A stretch of DNA of 64,000 nt from CAVWDI01 sp963793095. Lineage in GTDB: Bacteria; Chloroflexota; Anaerolineae; Anaerolineales; UBA4823. Position 1 is the first letter of the stretch, and the number at the start of each line of letters is the position of its first letter. The notes under the pieces are model-generated. The model saw only the letters and a list, made by a program, of their open reading frames with translations. It was not told where the DNA came from and made no database searches. A program made the translations under genes and the position numbers. The DNA is taken from positions 1-64,000 of the forward strand of contig CAWBYY010000004.1 in assembly GCA_963793095.1 (NCBI GenBank), written 5' to 3'. Positions 23,594 through 34,166 of the stretch are shown here, piece after piece.

Positions 23594-23943
23594 ACGCCCA
23601 CAACAATCCGCCGGGGAAAAACTTCCAAGCCTCAATCATCCAACTTTGTTCTCTCAAAACACAGAATGCCCGGACTCAGGTTCCCGAATCCATCTGACAG
23701 ACAAGAGGCCCACCCGCCAGCAAATCGTCGCCGCTAGAAATCCAAAAAGATATTCTTGGCAAAACGCCATGAAAACGCATCGTTTTGCCGGGTAATTTAC
23801 TCGATAGAAGCTGTGAAAGTCCCCATTCCACTCTTGGCAGCTCAACGAATTCGGTCAACTCCACTCCCCCATTCGCGGGTGAAACACTACGAAGCCCGCC
23901 CCTTGCGTCGCCCGTCGCCACTCCCGTTCCCTTTTGTATTCTG

Positions 23944-25121
23944 ATGCGCGCCGTTTTACCAATGGCTCCGTCTTTGGCACCAATGCGCTCTCGCGACGTC
24001 CGCCTCGATTTTTTCAGGGGAGTGGCCTTGCTGGTGATTCTTTACGATCACGTGCTTGGCGATTCCGAAACCAATCTCCCGTTGTTTATTCAGGCAACGC
24101 CTATTTTCTGGGGTCTCGCCTGTGCGGCGATGATTTTCGTTTTCATTTCCGGCCAAGTTTACGGACTGGTGTATGGAAAGGCCTTCGACCGCAACGGACT
24201 GGGACCAATAGTGAAAAAATCCCTCTTGCGGGCCTGGCAGCTTTACCTCGCCAATTTCCTCACGTTCGCCGCGGTATGGCTGACAGTGCGGATGCTGCAA
24301 GCCCAAGGACTCGCAGAGGGCATCTTGTCCAATGAGATCCTTCAGATGCACAACCGATGGCAAGGCTGGGCGAGTCCCTTTCTCGCGTTTGCCGGATTCG
24401 CGAAGATGCCGCAATTCTTCGACGTGTTGCCGCTCTACATGGTTTTGATCTGCGTCGGCCCCGCAATCATCGCCGGTTTAAGCAAATGGCCGCGCGCTAC
24501 GATCCTCGCAAGTGTGGCGCTCTATCTCAGTGCCCAGTTCGGCCTTGGATTTCCAATGCGCAACCTCGGATTACAACCCTTCTATTTCAACCCGTTCGCA
24601 TGGCAGTTGGTGTTCACCGGAGGGATCGTCATCGCCCGCTTCAAACCAAAGATCACGAGGAGTGTTCCCGTGGTCATCGCTGGAATCGTTCTGATGCTTG
24701 TCGTAGCCTTGCGCGTCTGGGTTATTCCTTATTCGGTCCACCAAGGATATCTCTACGATTCGCCAGCATGGGCGGTAAATCCTTCCTGGTACGTCGGACA
24801 AACCTCCATTTCGTCCGCATTCTTTATTTCGCAGTGCTGACTTATGTGGTCGTTTTTTTTCTGCCCAAGGGCGATTGGTTCTGGAGATTGTCACTCACTC
24901 GGGCCATCCGCCTGCTAGGCAGACATACTCTTCTTGGTTTCTGCATCGGCGTGTGGTTCACGTGGGTGTCGGATCCCGTTCTGGTCCACCTGCACGGCAC
25001 GTGGTTTGGCGCGATAGCGGTCTTTCTAGCAGGAGGAGGGCTCACCGCCGTCGTTGCACTCCTTGCCGAGCACCGGATCCGGTACCTACGTTCCTTGCCG
25101 GCGGCGCGAGCGTCCGTCTGA
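23944..25121 (+). CDS. OpgC-domain membrane acyltransferase, one frameshift
   Basis: About 392 aa from ATG 23944 (or the ATG at 23983, MRSRDVRLDFF). It starts with the family's RDVRLDFFRGVALLVILYDH signature and contains around ten hydrophobic segments. The first frame ends at 24,840, but the next frame takes over near 24,790 and continues with transmembrane helices (TRAIRLLGRHTLLGFCIGVW) to 25,121. OpgC of Proteobacteria succinylates periplasmic glucans; no opgG/opgH neighbours are present. Here the acceptor may be another glycan (inference). It is divergent from uvrA, and no strong SD is seen. Confidence 0.8.
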
Positions 25122-25240
25122 CAATTCAATCAATCCCTTCCGTTTGACGGGACTCGCAAAATCAGAACGGCCGCATCAGGGGAAAATCGCCCGGCAAATG
25201 GAGTTGCAGCAGCCCGGCCAACCTGATGGATTCGACTTCA

Positions 25241-27300
25241 ATGAAAAAACTCCCAGCCTCTCTCATTGGCTCTTGTGATCGGAATCGGCATCGGGTTTCT
25301 CATCACGAAATCGAACAGCCCTGCCGATTCCGGCCATGATGCCGAATCCCGTTCCCCGGATGGTGGATGCATCTTCGAATCTCCGCACCCGCCCTTCATC
25401 GAGGACCTCGTCCGCAGGCAAGTCCACCACCGGGCGGACGGCATCCTCCCCGCGAAGTCTTGCCGCCCTGATGGAGCTAACCGGCGATAATTGGAATGCC
25501 CAGGATTCCATCGCGTTCCTGGAGGCTGTCGAGCGACTGGGCGCGGAAGAGATCGCCGCGATGATGATCGATCTCAAGAAACTTGATCCGAACGATGCCC
25601 GCCGTTATCGGCTCAGCAATGCCTTGATCAACCGTTGGGCGGCGATCGATCCCGATGGCGCGTGGGACGCCGCCATGCAATTCGACGACAAGAATTTAAA
25701 ACGACAGATGATTGCGTCGGTGATCGGGGCAATCTCCCGGTCGGACCTCGGCAAGGCACGGCAATTGCTTTCCGGAATCAAGGATCCAGCAGACCAAACA
25801 GTACGCACTCTACGCATTCCTCAACCAAGCGGCGTCGGAGGACCCGGAGGAGGCGTTTCGGGTGCTGGCATCCGAGTCACCAGACCGGCAGGGTTACAGT
25901 CATTATCACACTCTCTTTCAAAAGTGGGCCAAGGATGATCCCGATGCCGCCATCGCGAAACTCAACCTGATCAAAGGGACCTCGAACCGGCAGCAAGCAC
26001 TGCAAGGCATCGCCATGGCGCTCGTCACCTCCGATCCGAAGCGCGCCCTGGACATGCTCGAAGGGATGCCGCCCGGGCAAAATCGCGTCAGCATGCTTTC
26101 CTCGATCACCTCCGCGTGGATGAGCCACGACAGCGATGCCGCCATCGCATGGATCAACAGCCTGCCCGCGGCCGATCAAGTCCAAGGCTATCCAAAATGG
26201 CAGTTACCAATTGATCCAGGAAGATCCCGCCAAGGCGGCCGCGTTTTTGTCATCGCTTCCCGCAAACAACCAGACCAGCCACCAGTTTTCGCAATCTGGC
26301 GGGCCAGTGGGCGCAGCAGGATCTCGAGGCCGCCCGAAAGTGGGTGGAATCCCTGCCTTCCGGTCGGACCCGGGAACAAGCCATGAGCGGAATCATCGGC
26401 ACCGTGGCGCAGACCGATCCCGCGAAAGCGGCGGCCATTTTCGGCGGCGCGGTCGTGAACAATCAAAACTCCAACCAGGTTGGAATGATCGTCGGGGAGT
26501 GGATCAAGACCGATCAAACGGCCGCGCTTGCATGGCTCGACAGCCTCGACCTGAGAGGAGACGCCCAGCGGAATGTTCACAGCCAGTTCCTGAGCAACTG
26601 GGTCAATGAGGATGCCCGCCGCCGCCAGCCGTTACGCGCTGGGCATTCAGGATGAGAAGTCACGGCAGCAGGCGATCGGTTCCCTGGTTGGATGCATGGG
26701 GAAGCAATGATCCACAAGCGGCACGCGAATGGATCATGAACTCCCTTGAGGGCGATTCCAAAAACCGCTCGCTCAACTCCCTGATTCAGAACCTGAGCTA
26801 TCAGGACTACGCCACGGCGCTGCAATACTATCAGGAAGCGACCGCGAACCTCGCGCCGGAAGCGATCGAAAAAACCTTCGGAAGCACCGCATCCCAGATC
26901 GCCAGCTATTGGGCGCAGCATGACCCCAAGGCCGCCGGTCAATGGGTGATGAGCCTCCCCGAAGGAGAATCCCGCTCCAACTCGATCCGATCCATGGTGG
27001 ATGATTTGGGAGACAACGACATCAAGGGCGCCGCGGAATTCGTCAACACCCTCGCGGTGGGGAAGGAACGCGACCAAGCGGTGGGATCGCTGGTATCCGA
27101 TCTCGGATAATCAGGGCGATCCGGAGTCCGCATTCGACTGGGCGGCCAGCGTCAGCGATGCCTCAAAGCGGGAAAGCATGATCCGCAACGCCGCGAACCA
27201 ATGGAAGGAATATGACCTGGCGGCAGCCCGGGCAGCCGTGGCCGGCGCCGACATCAGCAACGAGGCCAGGAACAAGATCCTCAAGAGCCTTGAAAACTGA
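25241..27300 (+). CDS. Secreted or anchored helical-repeat protein (~685 aa), several frameshifts
   Basis: The probable start is ATG 25241 (MKKLP). After a frameshift within 20 bp it continues into the hydrophobic segment LALVIGIGIGFLITKS, a signal or anchor sequence. The rest is built of ~35-aa helical units with a recurring DP.AA..W..SLP.G..R..A pattern, for example DPKAAGQWVMSLPEGESRS and DPAKAAAIFGGAV. Frame changes occur near 25,800, 26,200, 26,290, 26,620, 26,700 and 27,110; the last frame ends NKILKSLEN at 27,300. Repeats of this sort form alpha-solenoids for protein-protein contact. No enzymatic motif is visible. It lies 119 bp after the OpgC-like gene on the same strand, so a shared role in the envelope is possible. 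Confidence 0.68.
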
Positions 27301-27500
27301 ATCCCCATAAGTGACGGCGGCGTCGGAAAGGTGCTGGAGTTGGCGTGCATTTCTCCGGACAATCAGGAAGTGAAACCCTTCGTTTCCGGAAAAACGCATC
27401 CAGTCGGCATTTCGCCAAACGAAAACCAAGAACTCACTTCCACAAGCACCCAAATCAAAAACCGCGTCCCTTTCACCGGGCCGAATCCAATTTCCGAACC

Positions 27501-29874
27501 ATGATCACCCGCTCCCTTGCCGCCTGCGCTTGCGCCCTCGCCTCCATGCATTCGTCTGCCGCAGCACCCGTCACCTACGCTGATGGAAAACTCAACAACG
27601 GCATCGTCTCCGTCGCGTTTGAAGCACAAGGCACCTTCACCATCCATGACGCCCAAACCGGCGAAATCCTTCTCGGCGACGCCCGTTTCGCCCTACCTTG
27701 GGGACGCACCGGAAACGTCGAGTCCATCACCATGGCCGCTCTCACCGACGAACTCGGCACCGGCAAGCGCGTCACCCTGGAAGTCGTGGATAACAACGAA
27801 CTCCGCTACCAAAGCGCTACCAAACAACTCTTCACTTACGCGCTCTACGAAAACCATCCCGCACTCGTTTGCGGCTTCGGCCTCAAAACCCCGGGTTTTC
27901 TCAGCCTGCATGTTAGGGAAAGCCGCCCCCTCGGCGGCGGTAACATTTTCGGCGGCAAAACGATCGGGAAATCCGATGACTCTCAACGGCGGTGCAGGTG
28001 CCGCTCCCACCGCTGTCGAGCCTGGACTCACTCGCAGCGCCGCCAACGCCCTCATGCTCACCGGCCTGGTCGAGGGCACCCGCCGCACTGCCGTTTGGGG
28101 TGGACTGCGCTACCGCGAATTCGGTGCCTACGCCGTGCTGCAAGACGGGTCGCCCGCGTTTTACTCGGAAGACCCGATCGGCCGTTTGATCGACGAGGAT
28201 CAAACCTGGCTCGCTCACGACACCCTTTACCTCGATGTCCACACCCGCGAGCCTTTCGCAGCGCCTTGAACGCTACGGTCTCGCCATGCGCGCCGCCAAT
28301 CACGCCAGCCCTAACATCTATGACTTCCCCGTGCTCTGCGGCTGGAGTGTCGGGGCGCTCAGCAAGCTCCCCGACGTCAACAACTCGGCCAAACTCATTG
28401 AGGAGCTCGAACATGCTAACAAATCCGGCATCACGAAATACACTCCCGTCTCCCTCCGCGTCGAGCCAGACAAATATCACTTCGATACCGAGCAAGGTTG
28501 GTGGGATGACGAACGTTTCCGCCTGCATAAACACCTCGTCGCCCCTTACGACACCATGGCCAAGTGGTGCGAGGCCATGCGCGCCGGCGGCGGCATTCCC
28601 TACATCTACATGCAACTCGGCATGCCGTCCGACGACTTCGCCCGCCAGTTTCCGCAGTGGATGCTCTTCAACGACTCGTCCGAAGTGGAAAAAGCCACAC
28701 CCGGCCGGAATCTCAAACACAGACACCCGCACCATCAGCCATACGTCACCTATGATTACACGGACAAGGAGTTCCAAGCCCACTTTCTCAAGGTCTGGAA
28801 AAAAATCGCCGCTGACGGCGTGCGCGGCGTCAAGGTCGATTACCCGGCCACCGCTGGCGTCCGGAAGGCGGCTTCGACGATCGCCACTCGACCACCAGCG
28901 CCGCCTACCGCAAAGCATTTGAGACTGCTGCGCGAGGCATTTGGTAAGGACGGTTTCATTGACGAGCGCAACCTCGGTGAATCCAAACGCCCCTGCCTCG
29001 AAGTCACCGCCGGAGTCGTGGACACCCAGCGGACCTGGGGCGATTCGAAGGATTACGAGCCGGCCATGATTTCCATCAGCGGCCTGCGTTGGTATAAAAA
29101 CCGGTCGGTCTTCAACTACTATCCGGACACCAAGGCCGTGCACGGCATCACGCCGGGAATCCGCCAGTCCTTGCTCACCATGGTCTTCCTAACCAGCGGC
29201 CGGCTCGATCTCGCCTCTTCGTTCTCGTTGTTCACTCCGGAGATCACGCGCGATGTTTCCCGCACCTATCCGCATTACCCGGAGGCCAAGTCCGCCCGTC
29301 CGCTCGATGCCTTCACCGGCGTCAAAGACCCACAAGTCTATGATCTCGACCTCACGCCCGATTGGCACCAGATCACCTTCTACAACACCGGCAAAGAACG
29401 CGCCGTCATTTCCACCGCCATCAGCGGCGAGTGCGCCGGTAACTCCATCGGTCTCGATCCATCCGCCCAATACCACGCCTACGATTTCTGGACCGACACC
29501 TACCTTGGCAAACTTTCCCGGCAAGGCCCGCCTCGAACGTGAAATCGAGCCGAACCATTGCGCAATGATCTCCGTCCGCAAAGCACAGCCAAATCCACAA
29601 GTCGTCTCCACCGACCGACACCTCCTTCAGGGCTGGGTCGATCTCAGCCGACGTCCACTGGGATGCCGCCGGCAAGACCCTCAGCGGCACCGCCCGCGTC
29701 ATCGGCAGCGATCCCTTCAAGATCGCCGTCGCCCACAACGGAGCCACCCCTCTAAAGGCCCAAGCCGCCGGCGGCGATGCCAAGCTAGAAGCCCATGCCG
29801 CCCAAGGCCTTGGCACGCTCGTACTCACGGCTAAGGAAAACACCGCCGTCGAATGGTCACTTCAATACGAGTGA
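27501..29874 (+). CDS. Secreted clan GH-D-like glycosidase (putative alpha-galactosidase), frameshifted
   Basis: Starts at ATG 27501 with a signal peptide (MITRSLAACACALASMHSSA). The N-terminal part is a beta-supersandwich of the GH36/GH27 type (NGIVSVAFEAQGTFTI, WGGLRYREFGAYAVL). A TIM barrel follows: GGIPYIYMQLGMPSDDFARQ, then GVRGVKVDYPATAW, where the Asp after KV is in the place of the clan GH-D nucleophile (I-K-x-D). A beta C-domain ends LVLTAKENTAVEWSLQYE with TGA at 29,872-29,874. Length ~790 aa. Frame changes near 27,970, 28,255, a compensating pair at 28,855-28,940, then 29,525 and 29,645. The exact substrate is not readable; alpha-galactoside removal from plant polysaccharide is the likely role, fitting the pectinase genes 10 kb downstream. 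Confidence 0.72.
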
Positions 29875-29977
29875 TCGCAGGATATTTTCCAGCGCTTCAT
29901 TCCGGGGTTCGCCTGGGCTGAGGCGGCTGGGATTGGACGGACACGCACCGGCAGTTCCAAATCGCGGACAAAAAAAG

Positions 29978-30023
29978 AGGCCGGAGAAAACCGAAGTGGG
30001 GGAAACTCGATTTTCGCCGGCCT
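29978..30023. terminator. Hairpin terminator, possibly bidirectional
   Basis: The arms AGGCCGGAGAAAA and TTTTCGCCGGCCT pair with one mismatch across a ~20-nt loop. On the plus strand only a short T tract follows. On the minus strand the stem is followed by seven Ts (the A7 run at 29,970-29,976). The remaining gap between the glycosidase and fusA (29,875-30,279) shows no gene. Confidence 0.65.
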
Positions 30024-30279
30024 TTCTAAACCGTGAAGTGGTTCAACTCGGGGGGTATGTGTGTTGTCGCTGTCCGCTCCTCGGGGGGAAGGGGTGCTCG
30101 CGGCGACAGGAAAACAAATATCCTCTTTTCGGCCGGATTCACATTACGCAATGACGTGAAAGACCGAACCCGACGAAAAATCCCGCCCGACCGACTCTAG
30201 GATTGCCAAATCCGATCCTCGACTAGCAATTCGCCCCCGGCGCGAAACCGGCGCCCGCCAACCAGAAGCAACCACCGGC

Positions 30280-32380
30280 ATGAAGGACCTCACCAAATAC
30301 CGCAACATCGGCATTTTCGCCCACGTCGATGCGGGCAAAACGACCACCACCGAGCGCATTCTCAAGCTCACCGGCAAGATCCACAAGATCGGCGAGGTTC
30401 ACGACGGCGCCTCCACCATGGACTTCATGGAGCAGGAAGCCGAGCGCGGCATCACCATCCAGTCCGCCGCCACCACCTGCTTCTGGAAGGACCACCAGTT
30501 CAACGTCATCGACACCCCCGGCCACGTGGACTTCACCATCGAGGTCTACCGCTCGCTCAAGGTGCTCGACGGCGGCGTCGGCGTGTTCTGCGGCTCCGGC
30601 GGCGTCGAACCCCAGTCCGAAACCAACTGGCGCTACGCCAACGATTCCGAGGTTTCCCGCATCATCTACGTCAACAAGCTCGACCGCATCGGCGCCGACT
30701 TCTACCGCGTCGTCGAGCAGGTCAAGAACATCCTCGGCGCCAACCCGCTCGTCATGGTCCTGCCGATCGGCACGGAAAGCGAGCTTCGTCGGCGTCGTCG
30801 ATCTCCTCACCATGAAGGCCTACATCTGGGACGAATCCGGCCAGCCGGAAAACTTCAACGATCGAGCGACGTCCCCGCCGACATGGTGGACAAGGTCGAG
30901 GAATACCGCGCCGCCCTCATCGAGACCGCCGTCGAGCAGGACGACGACGTCGATGGAAAAATACCTCGAAGGCAAGGAGCCGGACATCGACACCATCAAG
31001 AAGTGCATCCGCAAGGGCACCATCGATCTCGCGTTCTTCCCGACCTACTGCGGTTCCTCCTTCAAAAACAAGGGCCTCCAGATCGTCCTCGACGCCGTCG
31101 TCGATTACCTGCCGAGCCCGACCGAAGTGAAGCCCCAGCCGGAAGTGGACCTCGAAGGCAACGAGACCGGCAAGTTCGCCATCGTCGATGCCGACAAGCC
31201 CGTTCCGCGGCCTCGCCTTCAAGATCATGGACGACAAGTTCGGCGCGCTCACCTTCACCCGCATCTACTCGGGCACCATCAAGAAGGGCGACACCGTTCT
31301 CAACACCTTCACCGGCAAGACCGAGCGCATCAGCCGCATGGTCGAAATGCACGCCGACGACCGCAACGAAATCGACTCCGCCCAAGCCGGTGACATCGTC
31401 GCCATCGTCGGCCTCAAGAACGTCCAGACCGGCCACACCCTCTGCGACGAGAAAAACCCGGCCACCCTCGAGCCGATGGTGTTCCCGGATCCCGTCATCT
31501 CCATCGCCGTCGCGCCCAAGGACAAGGCCAACGCCGAAAAGCTCGGCAACGCCATCGGCAAGATGATCCAGGAAGATCCGTCCTTCCGCGTCGAGACCGA
31601 CGAGGAAACCAACGAGATGATCCTCAAGGGCATGGGCGAGCTCCACCTCGACATCAAGATCGACATCCTCAAGCGCACCCACAAGGTCGAGGTCAACGTC
31701 GGCGCGCCGCAGGTCGCCTACCGCGAAACCATCACCAAGCCGGTCAACGACAGCTACACCCACAAGAAGCAGTCCGGTGGTTCCGGCCAGTTCGCGAAGA
31801 TCGACTACATCATCGAGCCCGGCGAACCCGGCTCCGGTTTCATCTTCGAGTCCAAGGTCGTCGGCGGCAACGTGCCGAAGGAATACATCCCCGCCGTGGA
31901 CAAGGGCTTCAAGACCTCCGTCGACAAGGGCCCGCTCGCCGGCTACCCCTGCCTGGACTTCAAGGTCACGCTCAACGACGGTGGTTTCCACGCGGTGGAC
32001 TCCTCGGCCATCGCCTTCGAAATCGCCGCCAAGGCCGCCTATCGCCAGACCGATGCCCAAGGCCGCCCCGCAGATCCTCGAGCCGATCATGAAGCTCGAC
32101 GTCTTCACTCCCGACGACAACGTCGGTGACGTCATCGGCGACCTCAACCGCCGCCGCGGCATGATCCAAGGCCAGGAGCCGACCCCCGGTGGCGTCCGCG
32201 TCAAGGCCGAGGCCCCGCTGAGCGCGATGTTCGGCTACATCGGCGACCTCCGCACCATGACCTCCGGCCGCGGCCAGTTCTCCATGGAGTTCAGCCACTA
32301 CGCCGCCTGCCCGAAGAACGTCGCCGAGGAGGTCATCGCCAAGGCCAAGGAAGGAAGAAGCGCTCCGCGCCGGCAAGTAA
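30280..32380 (+). CDS. fusA: Elongation factor G (frameshifted)
   Basis: Ribosomal translocation GTPase, ~699 aa, start ATG 30280 (MKDLTKYRNIGIFAHVDAGK). G1 AHVDAGKTT, G2 ERGITIQSAATT, G3 DTPGHVDF and G4 NKLDR are all present. Domain II follows (AFKIMDDKFGALTFTRIYSG), then domain III with MGELHLDIKIDIL, domain IV around HKKQSGGSGQFAKIDY, and domain V with MFGYIGDLRTMTSGRGQFSM. The frame changes near 30,785, 30,865, 30,955, 31,205, 32,057 (an extra base before MPKAAPQILEPIM) and 32,352. The true end is TAA 32,378-32,380, after residues reading ALRAGK. EF-G is essential, so these breaks are best explained as sequence errors. A 30-bp exact copy of its MFGYIGDLRT codons occurs at 39,001. Confidence 0.95.
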
Positions 32381-32412
32381 CGGCGATCACCGGTCGCCAA
32401 GTCCCACCTCAC

Positions 32413-32449
32413 AAAACCCGCCGTCCCGCAAGGGCCGGCGGGTTTTTTA
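32413..32449 (+). terminator. Rho-independent terminator of fusA
   Basis: AAAACCCGCCG pairs with CGGCGGGTTTT around a short loop (tcccgcaagggc) and is followed by a run of six Ts. It lies 33 bp after the fusA stop. Confidence 0.9.
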
Positions 32450-32509
32450 TTGGACCGAAAAATTCATTTCGCCCGAATTCTCGACTGTCCACGATTTCAC
32501 CCTCAGGAA

Positions 32510-33764
32510 ATGAACTCGAAGAACCTGTATCCATCGGCCATCGCCACCAGTGTGCTTGCCGGTGCCTTCCTGTCAGGAGTCCTTGCGGGAAAAGGTGCGA
32601 TCTCCGCCCGGACACGATCCCACCGCAAGCTGGCCATTTCCCGATGTCACGGGATTGGCCATTTTCGCTTTTGGGGCGCTGGTTTGTCCAATCCTTGCCG
32701 TTTGTTTGGTGAAACTGCTGTCGCGCGTTCTTCCGAAATCTCCCTATCGCGTGATCTTCGCAACCTTCGTCATCCCGCCACTCATTGCGTTTCCTATGGG
32801 GTCCGCCCTCTACCGAAGGCATGTCCGGAACGACGCTGCCAATTCAAGGAAAGCCGCAGAGTTCGACCAGATCCAACGTGCCAAAAGCGATGCCCTTCAA
32901 ACGCGGTTGATTTCCGATCCGGAAATCGCATTGCGCGAACGGTGGTTCGAATGGAAGCAGGGCAATGAGATGGTTCGATACCTGTTTACCGATTCCCTCA
33001 AGAACACACACGTTCCTTACTCTCCCACCCAACTGGCAAGGATTTATCAAGAAGCTCCTGAGGCGAGGGCTCTCGTGGTCGCACATCCCGCCTGCGACCC
33101 AGCATTTCTCGCCAGTCGTTTGAGCCAAGCTCTCAACGAAGCTGAACCGGGCAACGACGACATCCTGATCGCCATCGCCTCCGATCCGAAAACTCCGAAG
33201 GCATTGCTGGAAGTTCTCGAATCAACCTCACTTTCATCACACCGGAAAGTTCCGGAATCTCTGAAGCACGTGCTGGACGCCCGCATCCACCGGGAGGAAC
33301 TGGTGATGTTTCGACATCAACTTATCCAAGCGACCACGGAAATTGGTCTCATTAAAATCTATGCGAGTTCGGATTTAAATCGATCGTGTGAGTGGAAAAG
33401 CGCAACGCGGTCAGTGATTTTGGAGGCTCGCAAAGAAAGCTCTGCCGACGGCCCGGTTCCATATTTTTACGGATTCAGCGAGGATGGCTTCGAGCACAAT
33501 GTCACGAAACGCATCGAGTTCCGCGAGGGTGGGAAAAGTTTCCAAACGCCGGATCAAGCGGTCCAATGGATCCGCGAACAATCTGAAAGAATTCCCACGG
33601 TTTATCGAAACGATGGGTTGCTCGTCTCCTGCGATATGAACTCAGAAATAAACCAACTCACGGTTGAGGTTTGGCGGATTCTGATCCACTCGGACAAACC
33701 GGCGTCACTTTCCGGTGCTGATGATCGCAAAATCACCTTCACAGCTCCCACTTCCGCAGATTAA
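32510..33764 (+). CDS. Membrane-anchored protein of unknown function (~417 aa), early frameshift
   Basis: Proposed start ATG 32510 (MNSKNLYPSAIATSVLAG), just after a GGAAA element. The first hydrophobic segment (TSVLAGAFLSGVLAGKG) runs into the second frame near 32,600, which carries two further membrane helices (LAIFAFGALVCPILAVCLV and VIFATFVIPPLIAFPMGSAL). A soluble, mostly helical domain then runs to TAA 33,764. It includes PEARALVVAHPACDPAFLAS, which resembles leucine-rich or variant HEAT units (ILIAIASDPKTPKALLEVL), and a beta-rich end. I do not recognise the family. If the frameshift is real, translation could begin only at a later codon. Confidence 0.6.
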
Positions 33765-33876
33765 GTTCCAAGATAATCCATTGTCCCTCAAGGGTCGGCG
33801 GGCTGATTTTTCGATGGCATTTTTGCATCTCGCCGCTGACGGCCTCATTCCATCAATGTGATCTCGATATTCCCTA

Positions 33877-34122
33877 TCACTTTGAGTTCGCACCGGAGGC
33901 GCGGGCGGATTCGAAGAGGGCTTTGAGATCGGCATCGAGAGCGCGGAGTGACTGGAGGCGCTCTTCGGAATGGTTGGGAATACCAGAACGCTCGCCCTCG
34001 CTGTGTTGCTCGAGCGAGTGGTAGTCGATCTTGCTTTTCACCATCGCGCCAAGGACCTGACGGGCTTGGTCCGGGGTGAATGTACCGTCGATGAGCGGGA
34101 AGTGATGCGTTTGATTTTTCAT
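33877..34122 (-). CDS. Small conserved protein (81 aa)
   Basis: Intact ORF starting MKNQTHHFPLIDGTFTPDQA, with SKIDYHSLEQHSEGERSG and SEERLQSLRALDADL. It is a short helical cytoplasmic protein of a type I recall from several bacterial phyla (a pattern of IDGTF..., KI.FH, ER.G, S..RI..L) without a known function. It lies 44 bp downstream of the dabA stop on the same strand, so it may be transcribed with dabBA. The ATG is preceded by an A-rich stretch but no strong SD. Confidence 0.7.
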   Translation of the reverse strand: MKNQTHHFPLIDGTFTPDQARQVLGAMVKSKIDYHSLEQHSEGERSGIPNHSEERLQSLRALDADLKALFESARASGANSK

Positions 34123-34166
34123 GATGATTTGAGTGATAGAGTGTCGTTCGTGGGAGAGTCAGGGGA

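Noticed and set aside
31062..32204. 380-aa minus-strand ORF antisense to fusA
   Set aside because: It lies wholly opposite conserved EF-G codons in a GC-rich gene. The composition (Val/Asp/Leu-rich) is what the reverse strand of such a gene gives; no family resemblance.
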